A DNA stretch of 64,000 bases, from NCBI GenBank assembly GCA_022315425.1, contig JAIUPT010000010.1, forward strand, positions 310,001-374,000, in the 5' to 3' direction. Positions 34,334 through 45,100 of the stretch are shown here, piece after piece. The stretch comes from Pseudevernia furfuracea. Taxonomy: Eukaryota > Ascomycota > Lecanoromycetes > Lecanorales > Parmeliaceae. Within the stretch, counting starts at the first letter, position 1. Every line of letters begins with the position of its first letter. Below the pieces are notes generated by a model. The model worked only from the letters and a program-made list of their open reading frames with translations. It was not told where the DNA came from and made no database searches. The position numbers and the translations under genes were made by a program.

Positions 34334-36062
34334 ATGATGGCAAAAAGAAATATATACGAGGATGATGTGGACTTTGCTGTCTTGGCCCTTCAGTCCCCTG
34401 CTTTTAACAAACAGTAGGAATACTCCTCAAATCTTCCATGCTTCATACAACTGATCAATCTCCAGTCTAAAATCGAACGGACAGCTGGATTTTAGCAACC
34501 CAGACGCAGTACAGTGAGACTTCTTGAACTATCAAGGTCCAGATCGCTGCTAAAGTTTCTCAGACAGCTCACGAAAAGCCTGTTGGAACGAGATTTTGGC
34601 ATCAAGCTTGACCTTCCTGATAACCGTCTATGCCCGCCGGTACTTGCAACGCTCTATGCTTCCATACTTCGCCTAAGGACTAATTGAGCATCTAGATCCC
34701 TAATCGGTAACTTCTCGCTGCCGCTAACGGGCGATGATGTAATTCTGACAATGGTGAAAGGTTCAATTATATCTTATGGATCCAAGATCTGCTCGACACC
34801 ACCAGCGACAGCTACGCCAACCGCTATGATGCCGAGCGGACGGTCACTGGACTCGACATGTAAGATTCGTTAGCCGTGTTCTTGTACAGCCTTGGTGTTA
34901 AGCTTTATCTTTCTAGTGGGACTGGATCCAGCTGCATCTACCCTTTACTTGGTTGTTCTCAGAGGTCAAAGTGGAGATTTGCTGTCACCGGTAACTTGTC
35001 ATTCTATTCCATTTCAAGGGGCCCACGAGGTTCCGTTGACTTAGATCCAGATATCGATGAGAAGAACATGACCTATGCCAAGCGCAACATCCTTCAAAAT
35101 AATCTCAAATCCCGGATACGTCCTCTCCAAACCAAGGCAAATGATCCGCTGATACATCTTGACGCGTTTGGCCTCGAAAGGTAGGATTCCTATTACCTCC
35201 AAGTTGCCCCGTCTCACACAATTGCAGCATTGACTTCACTATCTGCAACCCCCCATTCTACTCTTCTACGTCCGATCTCCTCTCGTCAGCGGCCGCAAAG
35301 TCCAGACCACCGCGATCAGCCTGTACAGGTGCTGATATCGAGATGGTGACGCCTGGAGGTGAAATTGCCTTTGTGAGCCGCATGATCGATGAAAGCAAGG
35401 TGCTCAAGGACCGCTGCCAATGGTACACCAGCATGCTAGGGAAATATAGTAGCGTTGAGATTATCATTGAAAATCTGAGAGGAGCGGGTGTAGACAATTG
35501 GGCGGTCAAAGACCTGGTGCAAGGGAATAAAACGAGACGCTGGGCTGTAGCATGGAGCTGGGAAAGTCTGCGGCCAAGTCACGTAAGTGCGACCTCTGAG
35601 CGAACTTTATTCCTTCACCAGCTAAGAGAAACGACAAAGGACGTTGCAAGAGGTACCACTACGCTTCCCAAGCATCTACTTCCTTATCCTTCGGAGTCCT
35701 CTTTTACCATTGAGACATCAATAGAAAGTTGTTCACATCGTCTGAACGACACAATCCAGGCGCTTCATATGCGGTGGCAGTATCGCCCAATCATGACCAC
35801 AGGGGTTGGCTTTGCCAGAGGAAATGTTTGGTCCCGGACCGCGAGGCGGAAGCAGCAACAGAGTCCTACCAACTCCACGGACAAGGACCATGCCATGAGC
35901 GAGGAGGACGAGGATGGAGGTCCGGCACTCGGCTTCAAAATTCAGCTGAGAAATGTAAACGAGGGGGGGGTTCAAGTCATGGTCCGGTGGTTGAAGGGCA
36001 GAGACAGCGTGCTTTTCGAGAGCTTTTGCGGAATGCTGAAACGGCAACTCAGTGCATCATGA
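34334..36062 (+). CDS. METTL16-family RNA N6-adenosine methyltransferase, 8 exons
   Basis: Exons 34334-34413, 34466-34513, 34564-34639, 34696-34706, 34761-34859, 34917-34990, 35030-35180 and 35228-36062 give 457 residues; every junction keeps frame. Blocks in order: EDDVDFAVLALQSPAF, SNGQLDFSNPDAV, TKSLLERDFGIKLDLPDNRL, NRFNYILWIQDLL, GLDIGTGSSCIYPLLG (SAM-binding), DLDPDIDEKNMTYAKRN, and ICNPPFYSS (NPPF catalytic motif), then GGEIAFVSRMIDES. This is the METTL16/YbiN (Methyltransf_10) family, which methylates U6 snRNA or structured RNAs. Exon 4 is an 11 nt microexon encoding most of IPNR, without which the conserved CPP-PNR-NYI join is lost. The 39 nt intron 6 is very short, and its join adds three residues after FAVT, so that boundary is less certain. 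Confidence 0.88.
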
Positions 36063-36357
36063 GGATGAAAATGACAGAATTCTTTCAAGGGCTCAAGTTT
36101 CTTAGGGAGTAGTACTCAATGTCCGCTTTTGTCAGAGTAAACATCCTTGCGCAACATCAACAAAGGTACAGTATGACTTGTTAGTCCAAGCAATCCTTTT
36201 GGGTATTGACAACAGTCAGGGCGCCAGTTCAGGTCTTTCTTCGTTCGGTCTGACCAATCGCTTCCGGCACCTAAAGACAACATTGTTCCTTGTAACCTTT
36301 TTTGATGTTCGACTATCGGATAAGTCTGTGAACAAGGTTTATACCGCAGAGAAAATG

Positions 36358-36488
36358 GGACCATTGGCGCAATGGATAGCGTGTTCGATTCCAGTCCGAA
36401 AGGTATAGATGCCGAGTACCCAGTCGAAATTTACTCTGCAAGATAATAATAATAATCCAGGTTGTCTGTTCGAGTCAGACATGGTTCA
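36358..36488 (+). tRNA. tRNA-Trp(CCA) interrupted in the variable loop
   Basis: A full cloverleaf can be drawn once 36403-36460 is removed (mature 73 nt). Acceptor GGACCAT (36358-36364) pairs with ATGGTTC (36481-36487), discriminator A. D stem GCGC/GCGT with loop AATGGATA; anticodon arm TTCGA-TTCCAGT-CCGAA giving anticodon CCA at 36391-36393 (one A-C mismatch closes the loop). Variable loop AG + GTT; T stem GTCTG/CAGAC with TTCGAGT. A box TGGCGCAATGG and B box GTTCGAGTC are intact, and T4 follows at 36491-36494. The 58 nt insertion begins GTATAG and ends CCAG. It sits after the second variable-loop base, not at the normal 37/38 intron site. Confidence 0.7.
36403..36460 (+). other. GT..AG intron-like insertion in tRNA-Trp
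   Basis: 58 nt, GTATAG at the 5' end and CCAG at the 3' end, within the size range of the protein-gene introns in this window. The 3' part is a short ATA/ATAAT-rich run before CCAG. No perfect branch-site consensus is visible. Removal restores a five-base variable loop. Confidence 0.6.
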
Positions 36489-36490
36489 AA

Positions 36491-36494
36491 TTTT
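36491..36494 (+). terminator. Pol III T4 terminator of tRNA-Trp
   Basis: TTTT starts three bases after the discriminator base, the expected position for RNA polymerase III termination. Confidence 0.6.
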
Positions 36495-36693
36495 GACCCT
36501 CTAGCTTCACTTAAAATCATAGCACTCATGGCTGGATTTTTCACTGCCCCTCCTTAATCAAGAGTCTGACGCGCGATGAAGCGAACACTTCACGGATCAT
36601 TCAATTTTTAGGGAACCCACCTCAAGCACATCCCTCCTTGTCAATATTGATTCAGTTAAATATGAAATTAAGGGCCCAGAAGCAAAGACAACT

Positions 36694-36826
36694 GGCCTGC
36701 TGGCGCAATGGTAGCGCGTTTGTTTACGATGCAAAAGGTAAGATACCATTCCATGACTCACACCCCAATGCAGTTCAACTACTAACAACTCATTCCAGGC
36801 TGTAGGTTCGAATCCTGCGCAGGTCG
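36694..36826 (+). tRNA. tRNA-Arg(ACG) interrupted in the variable loop
   Basis: Removing 36738-36798 leaves a 72 nt cloverleaf. Acceptor GGCCTGC (36694-36700) pairs with GCAGGTC (36819-36825), discriminator G. D arm GCGC-AATGGTA-GCGC; anticodon arm TTTGT-TTACGAT-GCAAA with anticodon ACG (Arg by standard decoding). Variable loop AG + GCT; T arm GTAGG-TTCGAAT-CCTGC. A box TGGCGCAATGG and B box GTTCGAATC are intact; T5 at 36834-36838. The anticodon arm is complete before the insertion, so the interruption cannot be a canonical 37/38 tRNA intron. Its D arm resembles Trp- and Met-type tRNAs more than typical Arg(ACG), so identity should be checked. Confidence 0.7.
36738..36798 (+). other. Spliceosomal-type intron within tRNA-Arg
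   Basis: 61 nt with GTAAGA at the 5' end, CTACTAAC at 36779-36786 (a textbook fungal branch site) and CCAG at the 3' end, 12 bases after the branch site. These are all the marks of a fungal mRNA intron, at the same tRNA position (after the second variable-loop base) as the insertion in the tRNA-Trp gene 336 bases upstream. Confidence 0.65.
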
Positions 36827-36833
36827 TCAAATG

Positions 36834-36838
36834 TTTTT
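36834..36838 (+). terminator. Pol III T5 terminator of tRNA-Arg
   Basis: TTTTT eight bases after the tRNA end, suited to RNA polymerase III termination. Confidence 0.6.
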
Positions 36839-36898
36839 GGCGGCAAATTCTGAATCTTTTTGGCTCCTGACGGTTGAACAAAGTCAACAGGGCAAGCA

Positions 36899-37275
36899 CT
36901 ACTCGTCAAGCAGACGAACCAGGTACATGACATTGATCGTTGGCGGTTTTGGTGGAGACTCTTGCTTGGAGACGACGGCTTTTCCGTAATTCTTAGAATA
37001 CCACACAATTTCCACGAGATTGTTTTCAACATTGCGTCTCAACGAGTCAATGCGGGAGAACTCGGTGTGTGACGCACGGACCCAGCTCGTTGGGGTAGAC
37101 AATGCCATACTCACCATCACCCTGGTGTTCCCCTCGAGTTCGACATGATAGCCAAAGCCACCCAGGGCACCCCCCATGAACGAAATAGGCATCTACGTGA
37201 ACGGCATCATAGCCATGCAAACCCTCGCCTGCAGGGACCAACCAGTCTCCATGGATATTCTCAGTTGATTGCATG
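36899..37275 (-). other. Frameshifted minus-strand coding remnant, unknown
   Basis: Two overlapping minus-strand frames (37274-37047 and 37192-36899) together read like one protein broken near 37180: ENIHGDWLVPAGEGLHGYDAV in one, GGFGYHVELEGNTRVMV and NVENNLVEIVWYSKNYGKAVV in the other. No family assigned. It may be a relict or an unrecognised spliced gene. The rest, to 38107, shows no supported feature. Confidence 0.3.
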
Positions 37276-38107
37276 GTTGGGGAGAGTAGATTTGGAGAAC
37301 TGGATGCGGGGATTCATAAGGATGAATTGAGGCTTGGGCAGATGAGCGTAGAAGCCACGGTGAAGCTTAAGAGCAGTTGAATGCCGTAGAAACTGATACC
37401 GGACTTGAAAACGAAGATGGATATCCCAGATGAATATCCGTAATCCTCTCTTTTACTCCAGCTACCCGGATCATCTTTCTTTACCAGCCCCCCTGGATGT
37501 GTATAGCATTCGCCCAAGACTAGTTCTGCTAATTACTACTCCCTTTTCCCCCAAGTCAGCCTGTACCTACAATAATGATGAAACGAATGCCAAGAACACC
37601 GGAGCTAGTAGATGTGGATGTGTCATTAGCGGTGTTCTTCTTGCCTGCCGCTTTCGCCGTCATGGCTTTTAATGGTTTCTCTGTCTCGCGTGAACGCGGC
37701 ATACCTACTAGGCAGGCTTATCTAATATAGAAGCGTAGTCAAGGGTTTCGTAGCAATGGGAGATTAGCAAAGAGATGTGTTCATAGTTTCTTGACGATGA
37801 CTAATTATCAAGGAAGCAGAAAGAAAAGGGGGGTCGGTGGCCTTCGCCGCCCCAATGAAGACTATGACGATGTGATGAGGCTACATTCATGGAACTAACA
37901 CAACAGTCCTCTTTGGAAACTCTTTGGCTAGCCTAAGAGCTATATGCATTTCGCTTACGTCAGGAGACCTGTATGTTCGAGGGGGACAATCAGTGGAATG
38001 TTTTAGGGGACGAGTGGACTACTTGTACCCATTCAGCTATACCAAACGTGATCGTTATTAGCTTACAAGGTCGCGAAACATTTTCATGCATCGAAGGAAC
38101 TCAGAGT

Positions 38108-41012
38108 TTACGCAGCCCTGGCTTTCTCGTCTTCATCATTATCAAGCCGTTTCAGTATCCCGCCCAACAAAACCTTCTCGTACAATCGATCCTTATCACT
38201 ATCAACCCAGGGTACGGTGTCCACCATCTGTCACAATCAGTAGCGTTCCCATCTTGAGAAGGATAAGCCAACTTACATCTCTATCTAGCTTGTGCTTTGC
38301 TTGCAAATCATTATCCAAGCTGTCCAGAAACTCTGTGGCTCCTTTATCATCACCAATTTGTACAAATTGTATCCCAACTTGAAGAGGAGGCGCCTCTAGC
38401 TCTGCTAAGACTCTGGCGTACTTCACAATCACCCTTTCCACGTCCTGAAGTGGAGAAGGCTCGCCGTCTGTGATGACGATGAGATTCAGTCCTTTGATGT
38501 GCCTATTATGCTTGTATTCGTGAACATATTCGTTCAACTCTTCCTCTAGCTTGTCGGCAGTGGGCGTTGACCCTTCCGGATACAGATTCTTGAAAAGACT
38601 CATGACTTTTTCAGCCGAGTCCAGATTCAACCTCTCCTCACTTTCGAGGTAGGCGTTGAAAAAGCGGACATCCACCCCATTCCTGTCGTATATGACCGCA
38701 ATCGCAGCAATTTTTGCCATGACTTCTTTTGTTGTCGTCCACCGCGGTCCATCCATAGAGTCTGAATCATCGACCAGGAAACGTGTGTCGTAACCTTTGA
38801 GCTTGGCAAATACTCGTTCTGCATTTGGCGGACGAGATTTGAACGGCTGCACGGGCTCCTTGGCCAAGGCCCTGCGAATACCGTTTAAGACGAGACCGAG
38901 CGAGTTCTCCTTCTCAGGCAGCTTTGCAACGCCAACGTAATCCGCATCCAATTCAAAAGAAGGTTGTTTAAGTCTCGCATTATGATGTGAACCATTCAGG
39001 TGCAGAGTGTAATTGTGGGTCTCCTTGAAATAAGCACATCTGATGCTCCATTCTTTTCGAATGGTGTCAAACTCTTCTGAAATATTTGAGACGTCATTGG
39101 CTCTGGAATCGAGGTTATCGTAAGGATGCGGGGTCGGATGAGGGTCTCTCCGAAGCGCCACATGGTTCTCAGGTAAGATCTCGGTAAGATTCGAGTATTC
39201 GAAAAGGTCAGGCAGTGCAAGGAAAAAGCACGCTTGGATTGGGTTTTGGAAATTTCGCTCGTTGAATCCAAAATTGATGATATCGATGACGAGCTGTTTG
39301 ATTAGGAATCCACCTACTCCATGACCAATGAAAATAAGAGGCCGTGTAGGGGCTTGGGTGCGAATGTCCTTGAGAGCTTGAGCTAGAAGCTCATGTGCGT
39401 TTTTAACTTCACGTTGCGGGTCATACCAAGCAGATGCATCCCATCCATAAGTCATGACACGTGGGAAAATGCAGTCATCTTCCAGCTCTTTGGGTAGACT
39501 GTCGCGAGCCCAAGAAACCTGCCTTAAAGGCTCCGCACCGTGAATGGCAAAGCTATTGATGGGATGGCCATAAGCTCCATGAATAAGAACTACGTCAGCC
39601 GTTGGCTCCCTGTTAGGACCTTTGGTAGAAGAATAGATACACGTCAATCCTTCGAACTTATCATCGATCGTAATTTGCTGTCCAGCCTGCCCGTGTAGTT
39701 TGTCCCTGCTCGAACGAAACTCCAGGTCGACGATACTCCTTGCCTGCTCAGCAACATCGGCATCGGTGAAAGTGATGATAGTTCCAAGAAGGTTCAACCC
39801 CGAGAAAACCTTGGGACCAATCTCTTGAATAGAAGAGCGTTTGATAGAGCGGTCTTGGAACCAAAAGATGATTTCCATATTGTCTGTTGATGCTGGCAGA
39901 TTTAAAATCCGTAGATCCCATAACTCGGGTTTCGCTTTCCCCACAAGAACATCGCTGGAAAGACGCGCAGAAGACGAGTGCTTTTTAGGGTTCCAGGTTG
40001 CTAGGGGTTTGGGCCTCATCGGTAAAGATGGACGGTTACCCTGCAATCGCGGCTGGGGCGTAGGCTCTGTGCGTGTCACTTGCAACCTAGGTCGCTGACA
40101 AGGATGAAGCAGTGGTGTCAGATCTGTTGGAGGGCAGTCATGGTCCGTCAAACGTGTCAATTTAGGTGTGAAATCGAGATCTCGTTCCCACACAACAAGG
40201 GCATGATCCAACGACTGCGCCGAGAGTGTCTCATGTTTCGACCAATACTGATATGCGCAACGGTCTAGCTCCCTTGTCAACGTGCTTGTGAACGAGTTTC
40301 GTGCCACGCCGGTGGCTTTTGTTTCTTTGTTAGATGCACCTAGCATCCAATTATCGCCCAGGCCGTTATTCCTAGCTGCGAGGGTTGCGAAGCAGCAATC
40401 CAAGATAAGAAGCACGTCTGCGGGAGATGTAAGAAGCAAGTTTTGAACGCTATGCCAATTCAGCCGCGGGGAGCCGTCGTGATCCTTTCCAGCCCATATG
40501 CATTCTTGAGCGCTTCCTCCAGCGTGCCCAGCGTAATACAGGATCAATAGGTCGTTTTGAGAGGCACCTTTGCGAAAGTCCAGGAGACGCTGTACGAGCT
40601 GATCTTCTGAGTCGTCATTCGGGATGCTGTATCGTTGTGTGTAAAAGTTGTATCCTTTGGGATAGTTGGAGCTGAATACTGCCTCCAACTTCTCGACCTC
40701 TCCATCCACGCCAAGATTTTCATCCTCCCACTGTACAAGCAGTACTCGGACATCAACATATCTTGACAACGGCCATCCTTGGAGCCATCTCCGACCAGAG
40801 CTATCCACTCTTTCCAGTGTATCTTCCTCTTCCTGCCCGGCTGTTGTGCTTCCACGGCCGGCCTCCACTGGATCGGTGACCTGCCTACGTCCTGACAGCC
40901 CTCGAAAGTTTCCTTGGATAGGTGGTGGATTGAATGAATCTGCTATCGGTTGTTGGACTGACTGCGCTTGAGCGAACGAAGTAAAACGATCGTGGACTTG
41001 GGGGGACTCCAT
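38108..41012 (-). CDS. Caspase-like / alpha-beta hydrolase-like / vWA fusion protein
   Basis: Exons 41012-38277 and 38227-38108 (49 nt intron) encode 951 residues. Domain 1 (about 85-305) is a caspase/metacaspase-like fold: YYAGHAGG with His163 and LLILDCCFA with Cys206/207, the expected dyad. Domain 2 (about 365-670) is a SesB-like alpha/beta hydrolase region as found at the N-terminus of fungal NLR-type proteins: IDDKFEGLTCIY, VVLIHGAYGHP, RVMTYGWDASAWY and FIGHGVGGFLIKQLV; the nucleophile elbow reads GHG where lipases have GHS. Domain 3 (about 741-930) is a vWA domain with MIDAS-like FLVDDSDSMDG and LIVITDGEPSP. The second exon supplies the family-like end (MVDTVPWVDS to LLGGILKR). An ATG upstream at 41180 is in frame, but MESPQVHDRF is the more natural start. 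Likely cytosolic, possibly in allorecognition or cell-death signalling (inference). Confidence 0.82.
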
Positions 41013-41956
41013 GATTATCTGCGAACATGTCAGATGCAAGCTCCCTTTTGGTGCACTTGCGGTCATACTCAGGCCACTTCGGGGTAATGCGACACTCGAT
41101 GAAGCCTGCAACGAGAGCTGTCGGACCTCGACAGATGCTGGCTTAGCGGAGTGATGGTGCCAGTGCGTTGTCCAAGACAATATTTATACAGGTATATCTG
41201 AGTGCGCTCAGGGCCAAAAGGTTCGAGAGAGCATATTGAGCTATACACAGTAGTCGCTGGGACTGACACACCAGGACTTTCGATAGCGAAGCCATAGAGG
41301 CTGCAGCCTTCTCGGTTCGGAAGGCCAAATCCATGCGTCCAATCAGCTTTGATCAAGTTGAGCCGCATGTCTGTATAAATGTCAACGAACATAGAATGCA
41401 TAACACTACAGAGTCAATGCTTAGATGACAGGTTTCAACAATGGATGAGACACTGTTTCCTTAAGGTTGTCACTACAGCGCTTGCTTCTCAATCGCCGTT
41501 ACTCGCTGAAATATGTAGGTACAGCTTTTCCGAACCGGTCAAGGCAACAACAGGGCGACAAAGAAGCTGGGCACTCATTCCATGCAGCAATACGCAAAAC
41601 CATTGGCTGGACATTGTCAGTCAGCCGAAGGCTTGCGCAGCCAAGCCGCAAGATAGCAACTCGCCAGCACAGTAACAATAAGCACCACCGAAGATCATTG
41701 CGTTCGGCGGCTTTATGTCTATTGTGTACAACACTCAAGAGATGGGTCTAGCCTACTTGTCTAATATTGGATTTCAGAGAGAACATATGGTGCTTCTGTC
41801 TAGCCAGGTTAGATATGACTTCGTTATGAAGCTTCAGGTACCTGGGCCTCAAGACTCGAAGAGTCGTCTGGACTATAAAAATCAGGACCGTAAGGTAGTC
41901 AAGCTTGTACCTTAAGTACTAGTACTCTACAGTCTCAGTCTAGTCTACAATTGACA
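41013..41956. other. Intergenic, nothing supported
   Basis: Upstream region of the fusion gene. No supported gene or repeat was recognised before the copia-flank sequence at 41957. Confidence 0.35.
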
Positions 41957-42175
41957 AGCTTCAGCAATGACAAGCTTTCAAGCACTTCCCTTTGTTGGAA
42001 TATATGACAGCTATGAGGTCTTGTATTGGGTGGCTAATAGAACGACTCTATTGCATGACTATGTAGAATACATGTAGTGGACAAGAAGGAAGAGAAGGAG
42101 AAGGATAGACAAGAGTCGCCCACTAGCGCCACGCTAAAAGGCACGCTAGTGCGGGCGGAACGGCCTATGATTGGC
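41957..42175 (-). repeat. Copia LTR-related repeat, copy 1
   Basis: The segment 41994-42175 recurs inverted at 63185-63362 with few differences. A 37-base block next to it (41957-41993, CAAGCTTCAGCAATGA...) also recurs inverted, at about 63146-63184, but on the other side of the LTR, so the two loci are not simple copies. In the element's own (minus) sense the LTR ends CCAACA. Confidence 0.65.
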
Positions 42176-45100
42176 TGAATTCCATCACTCCCACACAGGC
42201 AATAATGGGCCTGTATCTCCCACAGAGTCTATACTGGACTCCTGCTCCTAGACGCTCTTCTTGAGGCCTAACTGGCCTATAAATGTATCAAATTTGTTCT
42301 TGCTGAGAGCCTTTGTAAGCCCGTCAGCAGTCATTTCTCTCGTAGGTATTCACTCGAATAACACTGCCTCAGTTTTCACCTGGTCTCGAACAAAATGTCA
42401 CTGTATGTCGATGTGCTTGATACGTGTATGGAATCTAGAGTCTGAAGTCAATGCTATGACACCCTGATTGTCTGTCTTGATCAGAACAGGCTTGAATAAA
42501 AGTCTCAGATCGACATTCAACTCGCTTAATAGACGAGTCAGTCATATTGCTTTCTTGACTGCTTGCGTTTGAGTCATATATTCGATCTCGTAAGACGACA
42601 ATGCAATGAACTGCTGACGTTTCGACGTTCAGCTTACAGTCCCTTCATATAGTAGAAACACGTATGCTTCGAGAGATCTACGGGTCTCAGAATTCGACGC
42701 TCAGTCAGCATCGATAAACCTCTCGAGATCATTAACGATCTCATAGATAATATCGTGATCGATTATATCTTTCAAGTATCGAAGCACACGCTTGACAGCA
42801 GCGATATGCTTAAAATTCGAATTTTGATTGTATCGAGAAAGAATAATTATAACAAAGCAAATATCAGAACGCGTTTATATCATAACGTACATTATTGATC
42901 TTATCATTGACTGATACTCACGAACGACGTTCGAGATTACTTGATTCACTAATTTCTCTTTCAATTGTGTATCAACTATTATTGATGTTAACACGAAGAC
43001 GAAATTTGTTATGTTAAAACGAGCGAGAACTTTCTTCAAATAAGTACTCTGAGTGATTCGAACGCTTCTCTTTGCGCGATTTCTCTGAATTTTCATACTC
43101 AAATAATATGAGCATAAATCGAGATCGATTATTGCGAAGCGCTTGCTGAGTTCTTTCTTGAGATTCGATATATGTTTTGATCCTCGAGGGTCATATATTT
43201 GAATATCGTTCACATACACGTTGACAATTAGACGTGTTTTCTCATTAACAAAGAGTGAGTGATTCGATTCGATATGCTTAAAGTCTTTTGATATCAGAAA
43301 GTCTCGTAGAATAGCGTATCACTCACGAGAGAATTGCTTAAGATTATATAGAGCTCTAAGCAAGAGACACATTATGTCGTGTTTATCGTTCTTATATTTC
43401 TTAAGCTACTTCACGTAGATTCGTTTCTTTAATAACGCGTTAAGAAAGACTATTATAACGTTTATTTGTTTATAGTCTAGGTCGTAGTAGATCATAATAA
43501 AAAATAGCACTTTAAACGATATGAATTTGACAACGAAGACAAATATTTGATCGTAGTTGACATCATAGATTTGTTCAAATTCTCGAACTACTCAGCGTGC
43601 TTTATAGAGTATCGTCTCGTCAAGTCTCTTCTTGATCTTATAGACTCACTTGTCGCTGAGAACGAGGGCGTTCTTTGATCTCTTGACTAGTTTTCAGATA
43701 TTCATGATAGCGAAGAACTGCATTTGCTTGTTTATAGTCTCACTTTATTGCTTAACATAGAGATCGATCATTGCTTCTTTATAAGTCAATGACTCGTAGT
43801 CATCGACGTTATCGATGTCTTGATTTCTTCGCATTTCAGCTATCTTCTAAACAGCGTTAGCGAGATCGAATTTCGACTCAAAGTCATAATGTTAAGAGTT
43901 CTCATGATCGACGATAGCAAGTCTATAGTACATTCGTTCTGACTGTAGAGTTGCGTTACACTTGATATGAGCAATAGCCCGCTAAGCTCACATCTTGATA
44001 TCGCTTCATTTTTTATTTAGAAGTACCTTTTGAGATGAAGCGAGAACACGCTTCGATCTCGAAGTATACGTTACGTCGATACTTGAATCTGAGTGTACAT
44101 TTAGAGCGTTCTGAGATATCTAATCATCGTTATCTTTCGAAAATTCTTCTTTCGATGCTGCTCTCACATCTTCGAGATCTTCGATAACATTTGAAGCATT
44201 ATCAAGAACGTCTTATATATGCTGCAAGCTAAAGCCTTCTTGAGAGTCGTCGTCGACGTCGTGTGATGTATAATGATGCTCAGAAGCATCACCCTCTGCA
44301 TCGAGTATATTATCGTCGTCGTCAGTGACGTTAGTTAGTCAGTAGCCCGTGTCTTGTACGACTAAAGTCATCAAACGAGTTTCGTTAAAATCAACGTGTG
44401 ACGATCTTTCGACTTTTCTGCTGATCGGGTTTTATACTTTAAATATGAATATATCGTTATAGTCTATCAAGTAGCATTTCTTGTTACGCTCGTCGAGTTT
44501 CTTACGTTTTTTCTTGAGTATGTGAATCTAGATCACGCAGTTAATGATTCTTATATGTTCGAGAAATGATTGTTCGTTAGTTTATATCTTATGAGAGATT
44601 ATATCGTGTATCTTGATTGTTGAACTTCGATTCTTCTGATAGATCTTGATGTGAAGAAGTTCGAATTAGAGATAACGTGTTAGTCTCGAGTCGAACAATA
44701 TAACTCTCACGTCGTTCATAACGACGCGATTCTAAACTTCGCTGAGTTTATTCTGCTCTGAAGTATAGATCACGATGAGCTTTATTGTAACTTCTAAGTT
44801 CTTGAATAAGATCTTAAAGTCGTTGTTGATGAACTCAGTATTATTGTCAATGCGTACTATCTTGAGTTTATATTCTGACTCGTTTTTCACTTGAGTTTTC
44901 CAGTCACGAAAGAGCTTAAACGTTTCGTTCTTATACTTATACGTAAAGTATTAGATTCGAAGGGTCGCTTGATTCGTTAGAAGCATATAGTATTTGACTT
45001 CATTGATCGATGACACGTTAAATGATCTTCTCAAGTCGATATGAACTTTATCGAGTTTTTCGAGTATCTCTCGCTGTTGTCTTCTTGAGATCTTACGAGA

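Noticed and set aside
36738..36798. Canonical 37/38 tRNA intron
   Set aside because: The anticodon stem closes completely before the insertion, so the interruption must be in the variable loop.
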